The notes under the pieces are model-generated. The model was not told where the DNA came from and made no database searches. It was given only the letters and a program-made list of their open reading frames with translations. DNA of 64,000 nt. It comes from Nisaea sp. GTDB taxonomy: Bacteria; Pseudomonadota; Alphaproteobacteria; Thalassobaculales; Thalassobaculaceae. How positions within the stretch are numbered: position 1 is the stretch's first letter; each line of letters begins with the position of its first letter. Shown in pieces: positions 46,230 through 54,599 of this stretch. A program made the position numbers and the translations under genes. The stretch spans positions 1,674,001 to 1,738,000 of the forward strand of contig NZ_JAXMNY010000001.1 of NCBI RefSeq assembly GCF_034670185.1, written 5' to 3'.

Positions 46230-47069
46230 TCAGTTTTCGCACTTTCCTTGTGAAAAACACGCTTTCATCCAGTCCAACGCATCCTGAGCAATTTCCGCCA
46301 ACTCCGGATCGGTTCTATTCGCCGCAATATCCGAAGAAATTCTAGGGTCGAAAAGCATTCTCAGAAGGAGAACTTCCGGTCCGCCCAGATAGTGCTTAAA
46401 CGGCAATGAGAGAAGGCTCACGTTTTTGAATGTTCTGTTGCTTGAAAGAAAAAAACCATCAAATGTGAGTATTTTTGTGCAGTCCAAGAAATTTTTCCGG
46501 TTCAGCTCGCCAAAATACATGACCGCAACTTCACTCAAAACCTCACTCCCTCCTGACGACATCAAAAATGCGCAACTATCTCCAAATTTAACGTCCTCTG
46601 GCATTTCGATATTCATTTTCTTCATTAAATTCATAAATCGATGGAAGTTATTCTCTCCCGAAAACACATAATTTATGTCTCCATCACCCTCAGTGTTCTC
46701 AATTACAAGCTCTGGTCCTCGAACACCTTTGTAGGGACTGCCAATTACAAAACTAAAATCCTCAATATAGGACCTTATAATCGAACCGCGCTCACTTTCC
46801 GACGATGACCGCGGAGAGAACTTAACGACAATTCTATTTTTACTTAATTTTGCAATTTTGTGTTTTTTAACAAAATCGGAAAACTCTGCGCCGTTGTTTG
46901 TTTGATGCCGAAACATTTTAACAATATTTCCCATCTCAACATTCTCAAGATCGTCGAGATAGGAGCTGGCAGGCGCCCCGAGGAATTCACGCTCAGACGC
47001 GGCAACACTGGAATGATAAAAAAATACAAATACTAATAATATAAACGACATAACAGACTTCAAAATCAC
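46230..47069 (-). CDS. Exported protein in AT-rich DNA, possibly DUF2927-like
   Basis: 279 residues, GTG start at 47069 with AAGGAGAG upstream; an ATG at 47051 is also possible. A hydrophobic signal (MSFILLVFVFFYHSSVAAS) directs export. The body has short strands with KNRIVVKFSP and a late LLRMLFDPRISSD segment that recalls DUF2927 proteins, where LLRxLYDPR is common; this match is tentative. The gene is strikingly AT-rich, with many Lys/Asn/Ile codons, unlike both flanks, so horizontal origin is likely. Function unknown. Confidence 0.75.
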   Translation of the reverse strand: MILKSVMSFILLVFVFFYHSSVAASEREFLGAPASSYLDDLENVEMGNIVKMFRHQTNNGAEFSDFVKKHKIAKLSKNRIVVKFSPRSSSESERGSIIRSYIEDFSFVIGSPYKGVRGPELVIENTEGDGDINYVFSGENNFHRFMNLMKKMNIEMPEDVKFGDSCAFLMSSGGSEVLSEVAVMYFGELNRKNFLDCTKILTFDGFFLSSNRTFKNVSLLSLPFKHYLGGPEVLLLRMLFDPRISSDIAANRTDPELAEIAQDALDWMKACFSQGKCEN

Positions 47070-47135
47070 AAACTCTCTCCTTCAGATCGTTCTATTGAAA
47101 AGAGACCTTCAGCCTCCGTGAATATCCACTCGTGC

Positions 47136-47546
47136 TCAAACAATATTGTCCGCTCGTCCGGATTGTAGTTCATAATTTAGCACCAGCTCATCCCCCGTCT
47201 TCCCGCGTATCCCCCAGTTCGCCATCGGTGTCTCGAAGATCGTGATCTCCACGTCCTCCACCGGGATGCCGAGACCAGCGGGCACCCGCTGCATGATCCC
47301 ATGCAGCAGGGCTTTCTTCGTCTCCGGCGCCCTGCCCTCGAACATGGAGATCTCGATCACCGTATAGGCGGCGCTGCGGTCTGCCGGGCGGATGAAATCC
47401 TCCGGCTCCAGCGGGATGAACCGGTGGAAGCGTTTGTCCTCTGGGAGCTTCAGGAACTCGGTGCTGCAGCCATGCAGGATGTCGGACAGCGCCGCGCGGT
47501 GGCGGGCGAGATGGGCCCGCTCTCCATAGATCTTGTACTGGGCCAT
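47136..47546 (-). CDS. Tautomerase-like protein lacking the catalytic Pro1
   Basis: 136 residues of the tautomerase (4-OT/MSAD) fold, with AYTVIEISMFEGRAPETKKALLHGI matching the central strand and helix of that family. True tautomerases begin Met-Pro, exposing Pro1 as the base; this one begins MAQYKIYG, with Ala in that place. It may therefore have another activity or none. Stands before the two small membrane-protein genes on the same strand. Confidence 0.78.
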   Translation of the reverse strand: MAQYKIYGERAHLARHRAALSDILHGCSTEFLKLPEDKRFHRFIPLEPEDFIRPADRSAAYTVIEISMFEGRAPETKKALLHGIMQRVPAGLGIPVEDVEITIFETPMANWGIRGKTGDELVLNYELQSGRADNIV

Positions 47547-47588
47547 TGTCAGCTCCGGGGGCTGGCTCCGGGTGTCTGCTCCGAAGGA

Positions 47589-47921
47589 TTACTTCTCGTC
47601 TGAATCCGGCAGCCGGGATTCGACGCTTTCGCGCGCGGCCTTCGCGGCGGCATCGGCCGCCCGGCCCTGCCGCCTGACGCGCCATGAGGTGTAGATATAC
47701 ATCACCCCGCCGAAGACCAGGCCATAGACAACGGCCCGGTAGACGTCCTCGCCGGTAAGTTCCGTATTCGGGCCGAGCCAGCCCTGATACTGGGCGCCGA
47801 TCATCACCAGGGTCAGCACGACGCCGTTGAAGACGCCGCGCCAGAGCGGCCGCTCCAGGATGAAGGGTTTGCGTGCTTGCCCTCCGGTCTCTGGGGTCCC
47901 GGGATTGTTCTCGCCGCTCAT
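47589..47921 (-). CDS. Small two-helix membrane protein
   Basis: 110 residues: polar N terminus (MSGENNPGTPETGG), first helix about 29-44 (GVFNGVVLTLVMIGAQ), a GPNTELTGEDV loop, second helix about 63-80 (RAVVYGLVFGGVMYIYTS), then a basic/acidic Arg-Ala-rich tail. GGAGCTGAA ribosome site. Shares the layout and the G-NTE-T loop with the next gene upstream (48027-48326). Function unknown. Confidence 0.75.
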   Translation of the reverse strand: MSGENNPGTPETGGQARKPFILERPLWRGVFNGVVLTLVMIGAQYQGWLGPNTELTGEDVYRAVVYGLVFGGVMYIYTSWRVRRQGRAADAAAKAARESVESRLPDSDEK

Positions 47922-48026
47922 TTCAGCTCCTGTTTGCTGGTGTCAATTCGACTGCATCGTCGAGCAAGACTTTGCACAACGTCGGGCGGGGGCCAAGCAT
48001 TAGACGAATAATTTAACGAGCGACGC

Positions 48027-48326
48027 CTATTTTAAGAAATCACCGTCCAGCCAAGTTCGGACGTCTCGAATACGGAGACGCCAGCGCACCCACGCCTGAT
48101 AAAGCCCCAAATACCCCGGCAGAGCAAAGCAGAACCCTATGAAACTACAGACGCAAACTCGGTAAGCAGTAATTTCTGTGTTGGCCCCAAAATGACCGGT
48201 CACCATGCCAACTAACAGAAATCCGGCAACAACCACCCAGATGCCCGTCCCGAGCCAGAGCGGGTGCTCTGCCCTGGAGCGGGGTGGTTCGACATATAAT
48301 TTTTTCTCACCGCCCCGTCCGCTCAT
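48027..48326 (-). CDS. Small two-helix membrane protein, divergent relative of its neighbour
   Basis: 99 residues: polar N terminus starting MSG, first helix about 29-45, a HFGANTEITAY loop, second helix about 55-75, basic RWRLRIRD tail. The loop matches that of the 47589-47921 gene (GPNTELT), as do the MSG start and spacing, so they are probably an old tandem duplication. Function unknown. Confidence 0.72.
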   Translation of the reverse strand: MSGRGGEKKLYVEPPRSRAEHPLWLGTGIWVVVAGFLLVGMVTGHFGANTEITAYRVCVCSFIGFCFALPGYLGLYQAWVRWRLRIRDVRTWLDGDFLK

Positions 48327-48344
48327 GGCGTTTCCTCGCGTCTC

Positions 48345-49853
48345 TTAATTGGGGGTTTTGATATCCAGCCCCAATTGTGCACGGCGGCGCAGCCAGACGC
48401 TAGGCCGATACCGGTCGTCGCCGCTGACGGCATGCATTGCCGCCATGATGGCAAAGGCCCGTTCGACGCCGAGATCGGCGATGATCTCCAGCGGGCCCAG
48501 CGGATAGTTGAGGCCGAGCTTCATGGCGAGATCGATGGAATCCGGATCGGCGATCTGGATCTGGGCCATCTCGCAGCCGAGATTTCCGACCATGCCGCGG
48601 ATGCGCTGGCCGATGAAACCGGCCGAATCCGCAATCGCGGTGACCTTGCGGCCATTTTTCTGCAAAGCAGCGGAGACGGCGTTCAGGGCATCGGCTGACG
48701 CCCCCGGCGCGGACATGATGGTGACCCGCTTGGAGGTGTCGCCGGTCACGTCGATGGCGACGAGCCGGGTATGGTCGATGCCCATGCGGCTGGCGAAGGT
48801 GCTGCAATCCTCGCCGAACAAAGCGGCGACGATGGGCGAGCTGCCGTCGTCGGTCGCGTCCAGCGTGACACCTGCCAAGAGGTCGTCCAGCTCCGGCGCC
48901 TCGGCCGCGCAATAGACCTGCACCGCAGGCGCCGCCGTCGTCTCGTGATCCGGGCTCGGAGCGTCGATCTCCTGACCCTTCTCGTCATAGCGGAAATGGC
49001 CGATGCCGGTCTTCCGGCCAAACCGGCCCGCATCGAACAGCGCCTTGTGCAGCGGCACGGTGCGCAGGCGCGGATCGTAGCTGTACTGCTCATGCACGAT
49101 CATGGAGACCGGATAGTTCACGTCGATCCCGGTCAGATCCATGAGCTGGAACGGTCCCATGCGGAAATGCCCGCAATCGCGCATCACCGCATCGACCTGC
49201 GCCGGGGTGGCAACGCCCTCATGCACCACGGCAAGACCCTCGGTGGTGAAGGCACGGCCGCCAAAATTCACCAGGAAGCCCGGTGCGTCCTTCACCTTGA
49301 CCGGGGTGCGGCCCATACGCTCACCGAGCGTACAGAGACCGTCCATCACCCATTCCTCGGTCGCGGGACCACGGATCACCTCGACGAGGCGCATCAGCGG
49401 CACCGGGTTGAAGAAGTGGAAACCGGCAACCCGCTCCGGCTTCTTGCAGACCCGGGCGATGGAGCCGATGGGCAGCGAAGAGGTGTTGGAGGTCAGCAGG
49501 CAGTCGTCGCTGACGTGGTTTTCCAACTCGGAGAAGACCTGCTGCTTCACCTCGAGATTCTCGAAGATCGCCTCGACCACCGTCTGGCACTTGGCGAAGT
49601 CGGCGAGCCCGGAGGCGACGCTGACCTTGTCCGCCATGGCGGCGACGGCATCCGCCGTCAGCTTGCCTTTCTCGACCAGCCGTTCCAGGCGCTTGATCAC
49701 CTGCTCGCGCCCGGCGGCGGCAGAGCCGTCCTTGGCATCGAACAGGATCACGTTCATGCCGCCCTGCAGGGAGACCTGAACGATCCCCTGCCCCATGGCG
49801 CCGGCGCCGATCACGCCGACGGTGAAGTCGGCGCGGTTCGCATCGAATGCCAT
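48345..49853 (-). CDS. 3-hydroxyacyl-CoA dehydrogenase (PaaH type)
   Basis: 502-residue NAD-dependent dehydrogenase with a duplicated C-terminal domain, as in PaaH of phenylacetate breakdown and related 3-hydroxybutyryl/3-hydroxyadipyl-CoA dehydrogenases. The NAD fold is VGVIGAGAMGQGIVQV near residue 12. GFHFFNPVPLMRLVEVI carries the catalytic His. ATG at 49853, five bases after the thiolase stop. A longer frame to 49907 overlaps the thiolase and is rejected. Confidence 0.92.
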   Translation of the reverse strand: MAFDANRADFTVGVIGAGAMGQGIVQVSLQGGMNVILFDAKDGSAAAGREQVIKRLERLVEKGKLTADAVAAMADKVSVASGLADFAKCQTVVEAIFENLEVKQQVFSELENHVSDDCLLTSNTSSLPIGSIARVCKKPERVAGFHFFNPVPLMRLVEVIRGPATEEWVMDGLCTLGERMGRTPVKVKDAPGFLVNFGGRAFTTEGLAVVHEGVATPAQVDAVMRDCGHFRMGPFQLMDLTGIDVNYPVSMIVHEQYSYDPRLRTVPLHKALFDAGRFGRKTGIGHFRYDEKGQEIDAPSPDHETTAAPAVQVYCAAEAPELDDLLAGVTLDATDDGSSPIVAALFGEDCSTFASRMGIDHTRLVAIDVTGDTSKRVTIMSAPGASADALNAVSAALQKNGRKVTAIADSAGFIGQRIRGMVGNLGCEMAQIQIADPDSIDLAMKLGLNYPLGPLEIIADLGVERAFAIMAAMHAVSGDDRYRPSVWLRRRAQLGLDIKTPN

Positions 49854-49858
49854 TTTTA

Positions 49859-51067
49859 TCAGACCTTCTCGATGATGGTTGCCATGCCCTGGCCGACGCC
49901 GATGCACATGGTGCAGAGCGCGTATTTACCGCCCTTGTCGTGCAGCTCCTCGGTCGCCGTCATCAGCAGACGGGCACCACTGGCACCGAGCGGATGGCCC
50001 AGCGCGATGGCGCCGCCATTCGGGTTCACGCGCGGATCGTCGTCGGCAATGCCGAGTTCGCGCAGCGAGGCCAGCACCTGGGCGGCGAAGGCTTCGTTCA
50101 GCTCCAGCACGGACAGATCGTCGACCTTGAGGCCCGCACGCTCCAGCACCTTGCGGCTGGCCGGAATCGGGCCGACACCCATGATGCGCGGCTCGACGCC
50201 TGCGGCAGCACCGGTGACGATGCGGGCACGCGGGGTCAGGCCGTAGCGCTTGGCGGCTTCTTCGGAGCAGACGATCATGGCGGCGGCGCCGTCATTCACG
50301 CCGCTGGCGTTACCGGCCGTGACGGACCCGCCTTCCTTGCGGAACGGGGTGCCGAGCTTTGCCAGCGCCTCTGCCGTAGTGGTCGGGCGCGGGTGCTCAT
50401 CTGTGTCCACGATGGTCACAGCGCCCTTGCGGCCCTTGATCTCAACAGAGGCGATCTCGCGGGCGAGCCGGCCGTTTTCCATTGCGGCACCGGCACGCTG
50501 CTGGGAGCGCAGCGCGAAGGCATCCTGATCGTCGCGGCTGATCTGGAACTGCTGGGCCACGTTCTCCGCCGTCTCCGGCATGGAATCGGTGCCATACTGC
50601 TTTTCCATCGCCGGGTTGACGAAACGCCAGCCGATCGTGGTGTCATAGATTTCGGCATTCCGGTCGAAAGCGCTGGTCGCCTTGCCCATGACGAAAGGGG
50701 CACGGGACATGCTCTCGACGCCACCGGCAATGAAGAAATCGCCCTCGCCGGAGCGGATCGCGCGGGCCGCCGCGTTCACCGCTTCCATGCCGGAAGCGCA
50801 CAGCCGGTTCACCGTCGCACCCGGAACCTCGGAAGAGATCCCCGCCAGCAGCAGGGCCATGCGGGCAACGTTACGGTTATCTTCACCTGCCTGGTTGACG
50901 CAGCCGTAATAAACATCGTCCAGCGCGTCCCAGTCGACGGAGCCGTTTCGCGCCATGAGCTGCTGGATCGGATGCGCTGCGAGATCGTCCGCGCGCACGG
51001 AAGACAGGCTGCCGCCATAGCGGCCGATGGGGGTACGGATTGCGTCACAAATGAAGGCTTCGGTCAT
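49859..51067 (-). CDS. Acetyl-CoA acyltransferase / 3-oxoadipyl-CoA thiolase (PcaF/PaaJ type)
   Basis: 402-residue thiolase. The acyl-accepting Cys90 is in VNRLCASGMEAV, the His in GGAIALGHPLGASG, and the second Cys in CTMCIGVGQG. The N terminus TEAFICDAIRTPIGRYGG and the size match 3-oxoadipyl-CoA thiolases of the beta-ketoadipate and phenylacetate routes, which release acetyl-CoA and succinyl-CoA. ATG 51067; an extension to 51082 has no support. Same operon as the dehydrogenase. Confidence 0.93.
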   Translation of the reverse strand: MTEAFICDAIRTPIGRYGGSLSSVRADDLAAHPIQQLMARNGSVDWDALDDVYYGCVNQAGEDNRNVARMALLLAGISSEVPGATVNRLCASGMEAVNAAARAIRSGEGDFFIAGGVESMSRAPFVMGKATSAFDRNAEIYDTTIGWRFVNPAMEKQYGTDSMPETAENVAQQFQISRDDQDAFALRSQQRAGAAMENGRLAREIASVEIKGRKGAVTIVDTDEHPRPTTTAEALAKLGTPFRKEGGSVTAGNASGVNDGAAAMIVCSEEAAKRYGLTPRARIVTGAAAGVEPRIMGVGPIPASRKVLERAGLKVDDLSVLELNEAFAAQVLASLRELGIADDDPRVNPNGGAIALGHPLGASGARLLMTATEELHDKGGKYALCTMCIGVGQGMATIIEKV

Positions 51068-51122
51068 GCTGGCGGCTCCCAAATCTCTTTTTTGCGAAAC
51101 TCAATTTCGCAGCTTATTGTCG

Positions 51123-51135
51123 GTGCAGTATGCAC
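51123..51135. promoter_or_regulatory. Palindrome between thiolase and enoyl-CoA hydratase genes
   Basis: GTGCA-GTA-TGCAC, perfect arms of five, in the 159-bp divergent region. A second hairpin, CCGCGC (51184-51189) with GCGCGG (51196-51201), lies nearer the hydratase. One of them may be the operator for both directions; no regulator gene is adjacent. Confidence 0.4.
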
Positions 51136-51226
51136 AGCCTAATATCCCGGTCAATTTCCAGTCGGGAAGCATAATCATGCCGACCGCGCGGCTCAGCGCG
51201 GCAACTTACTCAAGGGGGAATTATCC

Positions 51227-52012
51227 GTGTCCGTCGTCATTCTCGATCACCCGCGCGACCGCGAGGAAAACGATCATATCGCTGTTGTCCGCATCAACCG
51301 TCCGGACGCGCTGAACGCGCTCAATCTGGAAGTCCGCCAGGAGCTGGCCCGGGTCTTCCGGGAGCTGACCGAGGACGAGGATGTGCTGGCCGTGGTGCTG
51401 ACCGGGGACGAGAAGGCCTTTGCAGCCGGCGCGGACCTGAAGGACATGGCGGACCGGACCACGGTCGAGATGTTCCTGCGCCGGACTGAGCGGCTCTGGC
51501 AGAACATCGCCGATTACCCGAAGCCGGTAATCGCCGCGATCAACGGCTACGCGCTCGGTGGCGGGCTGGAGCTGGCCATGCATTCCGACATCATCGTCAT
51601 CGGCGAAACCGCCCAGGTCGGCCAACCGGAAGTTCGTGTCGGCATCATGCCGGGTGCTGGCGGAACCCAGCGCCTGACCCGCGCCGTCGGCAAGTTCCAG
51701 GCCATGCGGCTCTGCCTCACCGGCCGGCCCATCGACGGCAAGGAAGCCTTCGCCATCGGCATCGCCAGCCAGGTCGTGCCGGACGCCGAGGTTTACGAGA
51801 CCGCCTACAAGATGGCGAAGGACATCACCCGCATGCCGCCGATTGCCGTGCAGCAGATCAAGTCGGCCATCATTCGCGGACAGGATGCGTCGCTGGAAAC
51901 CGGCATGGCGCTGGAGCGAGCCATGTTCCAGGGCCTGTTTGCCACCGCCGATCAGAGCGAGGGCATGCATGCCTTCATCGAAAAGCGGCGCCCAAACTTC
52001 AAGGGCGAGTAA
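51227..52012 (+). CDS. Enoyl-CoA hydratase/isomerase (PaaF type)
   Basis: 261-residue crotonase-fold enzyme adding water to a 2,3-unsaturated acyl-CoA. The oxyanion segment is AFAAGADLKDM, catalytic Glu positions lie in GGGLELAMHSD and GQPEVRVGIMPGAGGTQRL. Start is a GTG at 51227 with AAGGGGGAA upstream. Divergent from the dehydrogenase/thiolase pair, with which it would complete three consecutive steps of a beta-oxidation-like path. Confidence 0.92.
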   Translation: MSVVILDHPRDREENDHIAVVRINRPDALNALNLEVRQELARVFRELTEDEDVLAVVLTGDEKAFAAGADLKDMADRTTVEMFLRRTERLWQNIADYPKPVIAAINGYALGGGLELAMHSDIIVIGETAQVGQPEVRVGIMPGAGGTQRLTRAVGKFQAMRLCLTGRPIDGKEAFAIGIASQVVPDAEVYETAYKMAKDITRMPPIAVQQIKSAIIRGQDASLETGMALERAMFQGLFATADQSEGMHAFIEKRRPNFKGE

Positions 52013-52034
52013 CACTCATTCAGGAGCGGCGGGC

Positions 52035-52061
52035 GGCGGTACCGGGAGGTTAGGTGCCGCC
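52035..52061. terminator. Candidate convergent terminator hairpin
   Basis: GGCGGTACC (52035-52043) and GGTGCCGCC (52053-52061), nine pairs with one G-T, loop of nine. It starts 22 nt after the hydratase stop and its right arm adjoins and overlaps the patatin stop codon region. Could stop both convergent transcripts. No U-run. Confidence 0.4.
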
Positions 52062-54509
52062 ATCCGCCGATCCCCACGCCCCCCCAAGAAGATCCTTGAG
52101 GCGCGCGCCCTCGATCATATCCGCTCCGATGGCATTCCCCAACTCACGATAGGCCTCGAACTGCGCCGGGTCGAAGAACTGGTCCGCAGTCGGCTCATGC
52201 GGGAAAGCGGGGTGATCCGCCTTGTATCCCCGCGTCTCCAGACTGAGGCCGTCGATCATGGTCGCTTTCACGTAGATCAGAATGCCGGTTTCCTTGCCGG
52301 CCCCGGCTTCAACTTCCGGATAAGTGACGGTGCCGATGATATAGCCGTGGTCTGCCCGCGTCGCCTTGACGGGAAAGCCTGTTGGGTGTTGTGGAACGAG
52401 GCTGGAAAGACGATTGCGCCAATGGCCGTAACCATCGTCGCCCCTGGCCGCCGCCTTGCCTGTCTGCGCCTCATAGGCCTCGCGGCTCCAGAACGGGCGG
52501 CCGAAATTGATCTCCACGCCGAAATCCTGACTTACCCGTCGGACCGTGTTCTGCACGTCGCCGAAACCGAATGCCGGGTCGGCACCCGCATCGGAAATCA
52601 GGATCAGTTTGCAGCGGCGGCGCACGAGCTCGTAGATCGCCAGATTTTCGAAATGCCCACCGTCACTGAGCTGGAACCATTTTCCATGCCGATCAAACGC
52701 CGAGGGGCTGAGTTCCACCTTCATATTGTCAAAATGGTTTGGTTTTCCGGCAAGCGGCGCCAGCGTGTTATAGGCCGCATTCCGCACCGTGTAGCCCAGC
52801 CGGATATTCAACAGGTTCATCAGCCAGGAAACCGCCCGGTTCCGCGTCTGGCCTGTTCCCGCCCAACCAGCGTTCGGATGCGCGGCGGCCCCGGAGATCG
52901 TCATCGCGGTCGCAAGCGTCATGTCGCCGCCGGAGAAGTCCCCGGTCGGATGAAACCCACCCGCGTCCCCACCGCAGTAAATCCGAGACATCACGAAATT
53001 GTCCCCACCGCGACGGCGGAAGAGCGCGTCATCCGAATCCACCAGAATCAGATTTGTATTCACGAGATGGTAATTGGCAAAACTGCCCGGATCGCAAAGA
53101 TCATGCAGTTGCGCCTCGTTCGCCCCGGGTGCGGGCCTAACCTGGTTGCCTGCGATCGCCGCCTGCATCGGCATGAAAGCCTCCATCAGGCGGTCCCGGT
53201 AGAAGCGGTGAATGGATATGTAGTTCGTGTTGACCACATACCCCGTCAGCAAAGCCAGAACGACAAAGCAGGCAAAGACGAAATCGCCCGGCTGCTCCAA
53301 ATCTCCTCCCTCACGGACAACGATGGCAATGCCGCACGTCAATATCAGGCCGCCTACAAGAAGCAGAACGGCAATGGCTGGCAGGAGTATGTCCTGAACA
53401 ATCGGGTTCTCGGATTTCCGGGCCGCGGCAAGCCCTGATGCAATGCCGGTCAGCATCGTCCCTGCCCCTGCAGTGCCAAAACTACCGATTGAGGCGAAAA
53501 AGAACGCCGCTGCATAAGGCAACACACCAACACCGATGAACAGCAAGCCGCACGGGAGGAAATACTTCCCCTTGACCTCGAACCAGCGCCGGCTCCGGTA
53601 GGACAAGCGCACGAACGCGCCTTTTCCGCCAACGGCCGAAGCGAGCGAAAATGCAACGGAAAGCACGGCGAATACCAGCAAGAGAAAGAGCCCGGCCATC
53701 ACCAGAATTTCATGCAGATTGAGATAGCCCGGTTCAAGCAGCTCTCGGATACGCTGGGGGCCGCTTTCGCGCGCGTCCAGATCTGTGACCAGGGAAAGGA
53801 GATCCGTCCACCCATTCACCGGCCAGCCGAGCTGCAGGATCACGAACAGGAGCGTGAAGAGGGGAACCCAGACCAGCAGGTTGAGCAAGATGCCCCGAAC
53901 AACAACCGCAAGACCGGAAAGAATGGAAATATCCTTGTTCGGCGCCAGGTATTCGGCGTGCTCCCGGAGATAGCGGAGCATGCCTTTCCAGTGCCTAGAA
54001 TCCGATCGGTCCTTTGGCTCCGCAGTTCCGTAGGGGAAGTTGTCACGGTCCAGGCCGTACTGTTCACCTCCCTTTTCCCTGAACTTGTCGCTCAGCAGCC
54101 AGGTCAGGGACGAGCCGATGTAGCCGCCTCCGGATACCGTGGAGAGGTAATCGAAATGTTTCAGGAGGTTTTCGCGCGCCAAAGACTGCAACAGGCCGAG
54201 TGCAAAAGTTGCGGAGCGCACGCCACCTCCGGAAATAGCGAGCCCCGTCCGGCTGCCTTCCAGGCCTGGAATTAAGTCGGCTGCATCATATTCCGGGGGC
54301 GTGGGCTCGCCAGGGCCGTCCGGTTGCCCATCGTTCCAGAAGTCCTGCCTGGAAAACTCCTCTGCCCCCGAGACGCCGCCGACCTCTTTGCGCCGCGTGT
54401 CGAGGTGATCATTCTCCAGACCGTAGATCTGGCTGTTGCGAAAGTCTTCGCCACGCATCTCGTCCTTCGTGCGCGACAGGATCGGATCGAAGCTTTTCCC
54501 TGAACTCAT
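52050..54509 (-). CDS. Patatin-like phospholipase with inserted membrane domain
   Basis: 819 residues. The N-terminal part of the patatin fold holds the glycine-rich oxyanion loop AISGGGVRSATF (from 91) and the nucleophile Ser126 in LSTVSGGGYIG; the usual G-x-S-x-G has Thr in the first place. About five transmembrane helices follow (roughly 200-450). The second half of the fold resumes, with the catalytic Asp616 in LSDGGHFENLA. The membrane domain is thus inserted between Ser and Asp. ATG 54509 has a perfect GGAGGG. Probably an inner-membrane lipid hydrolase; substrate unknown. Not linked to any CBASS-type cyclase, so a defence role is not suggested. Confidence 0.85.
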   Translation of the reverse strand: MSSGKSFDPILSRTKDEMRGEDFRNSQIYGLENDHLDTRRKEVGGVSGAEEFSRQDFWNDGQPDGPGEPTPPEYDAADLIPGLEGSRTGLAISGGGVRSATFALGLLQSLARENLLKHFDYLSTVSGGGYIGSSLTWLLSDKFREKGGEQYGLDRDNFPYGTAEPKDRSDSRHWKGMLRYLREHAEYLAPNKDISILSGLAVVVRGILLNLLVWVPLFTLLFVILQLGWPVNGWTDLLSLVTDLDARESGPQRIRELLEPGYLNLHEILVMAGLFLLLVFAVLSVAFSLASAVGGKGAFVRLSYRSRRWFEVKGKYFLPCGLLFIGVGVLPYAAAFFFASIGSFGTAGAGTMLTGIASGLAAARKSENPIVQDILLPAIAVLLLVGGLILTCGIAIVVREGGDLEQPGDFVFACFVVLALLTGYVVNTNYISIHRFYRDRLMEAFMPMQAAIAGNQVRPAPGANEAQLHDLCDPGSFANYHLVNTNLILVDSDDALFRRRGGDNFVMSRIYCGGDAGGFHPTGDFSGGDMTLATAMTISGAAAHPNAGWAGTGQTRNRAVSWLMNLLNIRLGYTVRNAAYNTLAPLAGKPNHFDNMKVELSPSAFDRHGKWFQLSDGGHFENLAIYELVRRRCKLILISDAGADPAFGFGDVQNTVRRVSQDFGVEINFGRPFWSREAYEAQTGKAAARGDDGYGHWRNRLSSLVPQHPTGFPVKATRADHGYIIGTVTYPEVEAGAGKETGILIYVKATMIDGLSLETRGYKADHPAFPHEPTADQFFDPAQFEAYRELGNAIGADMIEGARLKDLLGGAWGSADGGT

Positions 54510-54599
54510 GGCACCCTCCATCAAGCATCGCCATGATGGAGGAGAATAAGATCATATGCAACTTTTGCGGGATTAACAATATAACCCGCCGAACGGTAT

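Noticed and set aside
48771..50246. 491-codon frame opposite the dehydrogenase and thiolase genes
   Set aside because: Antisense shadow with low-complexity composition.
52050..54509. Patatin as CBASS/anti-phage effector (CapV-like)
   Set aside because: No cyclic-nucleotide synthase, ubiquitin-like or other defence gene nearby; the membrane insertion is unlike CapV.
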